A DNA stretch of 64,000 bases from Flaveria trinervia. Lineage: Eukaryota > Streptophyta > Magnoliopsida > Asterales > Asteraceae. The notes beneath the pieces are model-generated. The model saw only the letters and a list, made by a program, of their open reading frames with translations. It searched no databases and was not told the origin of the DNA. The stretch lies in assembly GCA_025506515.1 (NCBI GenBank), contig CM046457.1, positions 39,814,231-39,878,230 on the forward strand, read 5' to 3'. This document shows, one piece after another, positions 57,595 through 64,000 of the stretch (positions are counted from its first letter, which is position 1; each line of letters opens with the position of its first letter). A program made the position numbers and the translations under genes.

Positions 57595-59345
57595 CTATTG
57601 CACACTTACCTGGGGGTAGAGGAACCAGTTCCCACACTTGCTGTTTCTTGAACTGAAGTAGCTCAGCTGCATGGCTTCAACCCATCCATTGTCTCTTAAA
57701 GCAACATGATAGTTCTTTGGCTCTAGCTGACTGATGAAGAGAGCATAGAAGCAGAAGTTAGACAATTGACTTCTTGTTGAAACTCCAGCATTGATATCAC
57801 CATGATGATTGAGACATTGGTGTTTCTTCAACTCTTGATAAACAATGATATCTGTGCAAGTGTTTGTAGAACCTTCAGCAGCAGCAGATGTTGATGCAGA
57901 CTCTTGAAACCAAGAATTTGATGGTAGCTCAAAAGATGTAGAGGAATCAGAAATCTCATCAGCATTTGTTGTGGATGGAACTGCTGAAGCTACAGGAACA
58001 TCAAGTTTAGCAGACTCAGGCAGTTGGTCACTAAACTTGAAAAGGTGAGTATTGATATTATCATCATCATCATCAATACCACCAGGTGGAAGACCTGCTG
58101 CAGAAGATGATTTATCCACATGATCTGGAATAGCTGGAGACTGATAAGAAACATATTGCAGTATGTTCAAATCAAACAACTCCACAGGGTTTTGTGGAAT
58201 CTTGTCCATTGGAGATTCATTAAACTTCACATGCAAAGTCTCTTCAACTATCTTTGTTATGCAGTTGAAAACTCTGTATGCTTTGCAAGTAGATGAATAA
58301 CCAACAAAATACCCTGCATCCACCTTAGGATCAAATTTTTGGAGTTGATCCTTTGTGTTGAGAATAAAACAGGGACACCCAAATGCTTTGAAAAATGAAA
58401 TTAGAGGATCCAAGTGATGTAGAACTTCATTTGGAGTCTTCATCAACCTCTGTTTTACTAAGGCTCTATTCTGCACATAGCAAGCTGTGTTAACAGCTTC
58501 AGCCCAAAAGGTCAGTGGCAAACCAGAGTCAGCCAACATAGACCTTGCAGCTTCAATTAGGGTCCTGTTCTTTCTCTCCACAACTCTATTTTGTTCTGGA
58601 GTCCTTGGAATGCTAAACTGCCTTTTGATTCCCTTTGAAAGATAAAATTCATCAAGTGTATGGTTTCTGAATTCAGTTCCATTGTCACTCCTTATACACT
58701 TGACTGAAAGGGAATACTGCTTCTCATATACAACACAAAGTTGATAATCTTCTGAGCAACCTCATCCTTTGAATGTAGAAAGAAAGTCCATACAAATATG
58801 GAGTAATCATCCACAATTACCAGACAGTATTTCTTCTTTGCCATGCTCATCACTCTCACAGGACCAATTAGATCCATATGCAGTAATTGCAAGCAGGCAG
58901 TGGACTTAGGCTCTTCAATAGGAGGACTTGAGACTTTGTGTTGTTTTCCTTTTAAAAAAGTAGTGCAGGTTTCATCACAGTGGAACTCCTTATTGGTAAA
59001 CCTCTCACTAAACTATTGTGGATCAGCTGATTCATGTTTTTGAAATTGACATGACCCAGCCTTTTGTGCCACAGTTTAGATTCCCGAGGAGAGGCTTTGG
59101 AAAATAGGCAAGGATGGCCTCTGAGATCTATTTTCTTGGAAAGATATAAGGCATACACTCTTCCTGTCCTGTTGGCCCTCAGGAGAGTGTGATCATCCAA
59201 CACCTTATCAATCAAATTCAGAGCTTTGGATGACAGAATCCTGCAGTTCTGACTGGTGAAAAGAGCAACATGGCCTTTATCACACATTTGACTGACACTC
59301 AAGAGATTGTACTTGAGATTTTCCACATGATTAACATCATCAAAC
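57595..59345 (-). pseudogene. Copy C integrase and linker
   Basis: 59326-58952 covers NLKYNLLSVSQMCDKGH and the zinc finger start (WHKRLGHVN). 58892-58692 covers LLHMDLIGPVRVM and the first Asp; RSDNGTEF spans about 58690-58670. 58581-57595 is open for 328 codons from VERKNRTLIEAAR (catalytic Glu) through VGYSSTCKAYRVFN and the linker with DHVDKSSSAAGLPPGG. The usual NGVVER reads NRVVER. Confidence 0.9.
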
Positions 59346-59346
59346 T

Positions 59347-59529
59347 TTATTTCTCCATTGGAGACAAAGCCTTTTCCAATGATGTAACCCTTAACATCAT
59401 TGCCAAAAGAAACAAACCCTTCTTTCCTTGAGAGTAGTCATGAAGAAGAGAGTTGTTCCCTGTCATATGCATAGATCCCCCACTGTCTGCATACCAGATG
59501 CTACTTTGGCATGTTGAAGAACCCTGCAA
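59347..59529 (-). pseudogene. Copy C aspartic protease segment
   Basis: WYADSGGSMHMTGN; the DSG triad is intact at 59479-59487. Confidence 0.87.
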
Positions 59530-61437
59530 TCATAAATAATTAGTTAGTTTTTAAGACCCAAACCTTTTTGGTATTGGGTCTATTCACATCAACAGATGGT
59601 AAACTAACAGACTTGCTATGAATAACAGCCTGCGGGGATGGAGATGGTGAAGAAGAAGAATCCTTTGGCATAGATTTTCTTCTCTATGGTTTCAACACAG
59701 GAGCATCTAATTGGATGACTCTCCCCAATAGATATTGAACCATCATAACAAGTTGTGTCTGATTTTGTGATAAGGCCTTCAGCTTATCAGACATATTAGT
59801 GCTTGAGTTTGATGGGTTCCTGTGTTGTACCATCTCTCTTTGAGCAACCTCAGCTGTTACCTGTTTAACCCCTTTCTTTTTGGATTTCTTTTTGGATTTT
59901 GAGGTCACATGTTTTGATGTTGCTGGTACAAATTTGATTTCAAACTCAGTTTTCATTTTATCCATTTTCTCTTTAATGTTTTCATTATGTTTGAGTCTGG
60001 AGCCCTTTTTATACGAGCAATCATCAGTAAGATTATTGAATAAGCCACATATCTCACATGGCTTTTTCTTCATCTTAAGTTGATCATCTACTGAAGAAGA
60101 TGAAACCACTGAAGACTTGTTCTTCAGTAGTTTGCTATCAGTACTAGCAGTTTTCTTTCCTTTAGTACTTGCTTTCTTGATATCTTTTTCAGTAGTTTTC
60201 CCACCCTTTCTACTTGCAGTTTTCTTTCCTTTAGTACATGTAGTAGCTTGGGCTTGTTCTCCAGGTGTTATGACATTCCTTTTAGTACTTTCAGTACTTT
60301 GTGAAATATCACCTGGAGTGGTCAACTTTGTGATCATGTGAGTTTTAGCATTTAAACCATCAACATCAGCTGATAGGTTCTGAGAGGAATTAATGTTGGC
60401 TTCTACTTCTGATGGTGTTGTATCAGATAGTAGATCACATGATGAAAAGGATTGGTTATTGCTTTCACCATCAGATTCTACCTCTGCTCTGGGAGTAAAA
60501 TCTATAGGAGGAGCAGTGTGATTATAACCAATGCCAAACTTCACATTGGAAGCATATTGCTTACTAAGAAGCATTTCAAAACCCTTGCAAGAATTTACCC
60601 ATCGATCACACTCTACCTGGGTAGTGGCAAGTGTTTCTTTGAGGTCTCTGTACTTCTCTAGAAGTATCTCTTCCCTAGCCTTATCATCAGTGATTTGGCA
60701 TTTAAGTTTGTAAATCTCATCATTCTTATCATTAATCACAGACTCAAATTCAGCTTTGCTTTTGGAAATTGTTTGTTCTAGCTCAATGTTCTTGTTAATT
60801 AAAGCTACATTTGCTTCTCTAATAGATGCAAATGCGGCTATGCATGTTTCAGAATATAGTTTGGCTTTTGCCTAAGAGGATACTTGTGATACTTGTGGTG
60901 TAGAGGCATTAAAGGATGAAGTATCAGCAGACTCCAAAGCCATAAGAGCTATATTTCCAAAAGGACTGTCACCACCATGTTGACTAGCACCAGAGAATAG
61001 TTGTTCATGACAAGATAAATCATATGGTAAACTACTCCAGTCACCAACTCCTGGGGTGAAAAGCTGTGTTGTTGAGGTTGAGTTTGTTGATGAGATTGGG
61101 AAGGTTGAGGTTCAGGTAATGCATGTGGTTGTTGTGCAATGGAGCTTGAACCGGATTTGGCTGAGGCATGTAATAGCAGGGAAAAGGATATGACATTGGA
61201 CCCTGGGGAACAAAGTACGCAGGAGATACAAGGTGTGATTGATGACCAGAACCAGCAGGATGTTGCCCTCTGTTTTGTAGACTAGTGCTAGGAAAAGTCA
61301 CAAAGGTGCAGAAGAGTTAGATCCAGTTGATCTACATTCTCTTGCAAAGTGTCCAAGCCTTTGGCATTTGTGACACCTCAACTTATTCTTGTCAAAACCA
61401 ACTTTGGTTTTGTCAGAGAGTCCAGGAAATTTCCTGC
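59530..61437 (-). pseudogene. Copy C gag, C-terminal two thirds
   Basis: CCHC knuckle CHKCQRLGHFAREC at 61334-61375; Tyr/Pro/Gln-rich region at 61301-61041. The frame 60739-59684 is open for 351 codons: a coiled coil (NDEIYKLKCQITDDKAREEI), an acidic region, a Lys/Thr-rich repeat region (KGKKTASRKGGK, KGKKTASTD), second knuckle CEICGLFNNLTDDC and QTQLVMMVQYLLGRV. The N-terminal UBN2 part is missing because LTR N inserted at 61438. Confidence 0.88.
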
Positions 61438-62740
61438 TGTGACATCCGTCACCTTAAGGTCCGTCGAACGACATAAATAAACATAGAAATATTTTAATTA
61501 TTCTTCCTTTTCTTCATGAACTCCTGCTTGAAGGAATCATGTCTGCTTATTTTCCTTTGTGCCTGTACTTCCTTCGAGAACTTGTGTTAAGCATAAAAAT
61601 TTTATAAATTTCATCACCATTACCACCAAATATATCAATATTTCTTTTATTTTGACCATTGTCATTAATAAAACCATTTTAGACTATCAAATGCCATTAA
61701 ACACGCTTTTAACCTTAATATAACGAACATTTTAAGATCGTAATCAACCGAAACAAATTTTGGGAAAACTCGAGGGTTAAGTGCAGGGACTAAACTTGTA
61801 ATTTTGCAAACTTGGACTGGGTATAAACCCCATTCCCAGCCATTCCTTACTCACTTCATCTTCTTCACCTCTTCACTCCCTACACACACATTTTCTTCAT
61901 TCTAGCACCAAAATCTACCCGTGTGGTCTCGTTTTCGTCGTCTAGTCTTCATCTACAGCTTCATCTACTCATTTCTAGCAGGTAGACGACTTTGGTTGTT
62001 TCTTTTCTTGTCTTTTTACTGCTGTGATTTCTAGGGTTTCGGGTGCTCGGGTTCATCCGAGCACATGAGGTCGTGTGGTGTGTGTGAGGTCTTTCTGCTT
62101 GTGTTTCATGTTTGTGTATGTTTGTTGAGTGTTTCTGGAAGTCCTCGTGGTATAAAACTCGCGTTAGAGCAGCTCGGGGGCTGCTCAGCCCGACCACAGT
62201 CGCGATTCTGCAGTTCAGGCGACTGGGTCTGTCATGCGATTGAGCCGTGCGACTGAGTGAGTCGTGCGACTGAATCATGCGTCTAAGTCAATCGTGCGAC
62301 TGAGTTGTGCGACTAGGCATGTCGTGCGACTGAGTCGTGTGACTGGGTGTTTGTATGCGATTGAGTCATGCATGCGAATGAGTGTATACGATTGAGTCAT
62401 GCGTATGAATGATTGTGTGCGATTGAGTCAGGTGACCGACTGAGTGTATGCGATTGTGCGTGTTTCGCACGACTAGAGTCCAATCGCACGAATGATGGTT
62501 CAATCGCACGAAAGTAGCTAATTCGCACGATTGAGGGTTGATTCGTGTGCATGGAAGTTGGGTCGTGCGAAAGTGTGTGTTGTGTGGTGCGATTGAGTCC
62601 AATCGCACGAATGAAGGTTCAATCGCACGAAAGTAGCTAATTCGCACGATTGAAGGTTGATTCGTATGAATGGAACGTGGGTCGAGCGTCTAGTCCTGTT
62701 GTGTGACTGATGTTGAGTGTGAATTTCCCTTGAACGTCTG
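61438..62740 (+). repeat. LTR N, probably Ty3/gypsy, 3' end uncertain
   Basis: It starts TGTGACATCCGTCACC, a start typical of plant gypsy LTRs, exactly where copy C gag stops. A TATA-like GGGTATAAACCCC is near 61810. From 62170 to about 62700 it is filled with variants of GTCGTGCGACTGAGT and CAATCGCACGAATGA. I could not find the CA end or a PBS. Copy C does not resume to the right, so this is not a simple solo LTR. No gene in it. Confidence 0.65.
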
Positions 62741-62782
62741 ATGATGATAAGGCAACATCAGTAAAAGTGCCATTGCTTGACC

Positions 62783-62866
62783 CCAAAGATTAAAGTCAAC
62801 GCTATCAACATGCACATACTATTTCAATTGAAATAAACCAAAGATTAAAGTCAACGCTATCAACAT
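62783..62866. repeat. 29-base direct repeat pair
   Basis: Two identical 29-base copies (CCAAAGATTAAAGTCAACGC...) at 62783-62811 and 62838-62866, 26 bases apart, just before the gag fragment M. Possibly a duplication at a rearrangement or insertion point. Confidence 0.8.
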
Positions 62867-63597
62867 TGCTTTCAGCTCTTGTGACATATCAGTACTTGTG
62901 TTTAATGAGTTCCAGTGATCCACCATTTCCTCCTTAAAATTAACAGACTTAGTCTGATGTTTATCATGAGGAGCACCATCAGCTGTTTTGTGATTAACCT
63001 TATCCTTCTTTTTGAATTTGGTTGAAGGCTTGGGTTTATCACAATGGAATTATTGCGGTACAAACTTGGTCTCAAACTCAGTTTTCATTTCATCCATCTG
63101 GATTTTAATGAGCTTATCTCTGTTGAGTTTGGAACCCTTTCTGTACCAACATTCATCAGAAAGATGATTGAATTTACCACATATTTCACATGGCTTATTC
63201 TTCATCTTGGATTGATCAACTGCTGATGAGGAAACTACTGAAGGTGTGCTCTTTAGTACTTTCCTCCTTTCAGTAATTTTGTTCAGTACTGAAGAATCTG
63301 TAACAACTGAAGAATTGTTCTTCAGCTGTTTATTTTCAGCAGTTGTTAATCCATTTATTTCAGCTGATTTGAAATGCTTTTCAGTTGTTGTGACTTGCCC
63401 TTCAGTACTTAAGTTACTTTGAGGGACAACATCTGAAATACTCAGCTTCATGTGCTTATCAGTGGTTAACCCATCAGCTGATTGACTTGCTTAGGTATCA
63501 ACCCTTATTTCATCTTGTGATTTTTGAAGATCACTTGTGAATGATGCACATGATAATGTAGTTTGGAGATTGCTTTCACTTTCAGATTTTACTATGC
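62867..63597 (-). pseudogene. Fragment M: C-terminal gag piece close to copy H gag
   Basis: The frame 63451-63050 is open: MKLSISDVVPQSNLSTEGQ, KLKNNSSVVTDSS-like residues and the second knuckle CEICGKFNHLSDECW. It ends near SQELKA at 62870. Its closest relative in the window is copy H gag (34300-35000, opposite strand), not the adjacent copy C. No LTR or PBS is attached. Confidence 0.78.
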
Positions 63598-64000
63598 TGG
63601 ATCCTATGTGGCCAAGACACATAGAATATTGATGCGGTTAGTACGTTATGATCCAATTCGGGTTATACCCAATAACAAGCTTAGCAAACACCAATTAATA
63701 TTTAATTAATGATATGATCATGCAATTAAATATTTACACCAATTTAGAAAATGGTTTTCTAAATAAGTTGCATATGAAATGGAACAAATTATGAGGATAA
63801 TTGTTGATGGGTTTAATGTTATTTTGTTATTTAAAGGGTTTAAATAACACAAATAACATGAGAGTATACTTTAATTAAATTGTTTAATTAGAGAAGACAT
63901 GTCACATTTAAATATGTCTAGTAGATGACTTATTTAATATGTGACAAAAAGGCTTATTAGCAAGAGTGTGTATGTATGTTTAAAGAGGAGGGAAAACCCA
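63598..64000. other. AT-rich right edge, possible LTR start
   Basis: It begins TGCTGGATCCTATGTGGCC directly after fragment M and is AT-rich (TTAATATTTAATTAATGAT). A TG start and abrupt change suggest the first part of an unrelated LTR running off the window. No ORF or domain seen. Confidence 0.35.

Larger units (their letters stand above)
50978..61437 (-). mobile_element. Copy C: family 1b copia element, gag to 3' LTR
   Basis: Right to left: gag (cut at 61437), protease, integrase, RT, RNase H, spacer with hairpin array, env-position ORF, PPT and complete 3' LTR. The 5' LTR and gag N-terminus are missing because LTR N begins at 61438. It inserted in gag of copy L. Confidence 0.88.

Noticed and set aside
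61438..64000. Copy C gag continuing beyond LTR N as fragment M
   Set aside because: M covers a gag part already present in copy C (59750-60400) and is nearer to copy H, so it is another copy.

Overview
This window looks like intergenic heterochromatin from a large plant genome. I find no cellular gene, rRNA or tRNA in it. Almost every base belongs to LTR retrotransposons, mostly Ty1/copia elements of the Sirevirus type: an initiator-tRNA-Met primer site, a long gag with CCHC knuckles, pol order protease-integrase-RT-RNase H, and an extra ORF between pol and the 3' LTR. The extra ORF resembles, from memory, the env-position ORF common in Asteraceae copia elements, so a daisy-family host is my best guess. 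That is inference, not proof.

Layout. 1-7753: copy A (family 1, minus strand), from the pol-env spacer to the 5' LTR. 7754-12713: env-position ORF, polypurine tract and 3' LTR of copy E (family 3, plus). 12714-13978: internally deleted Ty3/gypsy copy F (minus). 13979-17154: copy D (family 3, plus), LTR, PBS and gag. 17155-18240: 3' LTR and stub of D' (family 3, minus). 18241-19144: 5' LTR and PBS of copy H (family 1b, plus). 19145-32220: copy B (family 1a, minus), apparently inserted in the leader of H, with a rearranged 3' end. 32221-38330: the rest of H, through RNase H. 38331-38712: PBS and leader of copy L (family 2, plus). 38713-49054: copy J (family 2, minus), inserted in the L leader and lacking LTRs. 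49055-50977: rest of the L leader and its gag. 50978-61437: copy C (family 1b, minus), from 3' LTR to gag. 61438-about 62740: Ty3-like LTR N. 62867-63597: gag fragment M. 63598-64000: AT-rich, possibly the start of another LTR.

How the parts work together. In each copia copy gag and pol form one long reading frame, and the env-position ORF follows pol after a spacer. In family 1 that ORF has its own TATA box 72-73 nt before its ATG in three of three copies. The spacer just upstream holds a regular array of short hairpins, and the same words fill the LTR U3 upstream of the LTR TATA box. Family 2 has a comparable layout with a different word. I consider this two-promoter arrangement with matching word arrays the most interesting signal in the window.

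All coding regions are broken. Many breaks are single-base indels between otherwise near-identical copies, so some may be sequencing or assembly errors. Boundaries were read by eye. LTR ends, PBS and PPT positions are exact to a few bases; domain limits are approximate.
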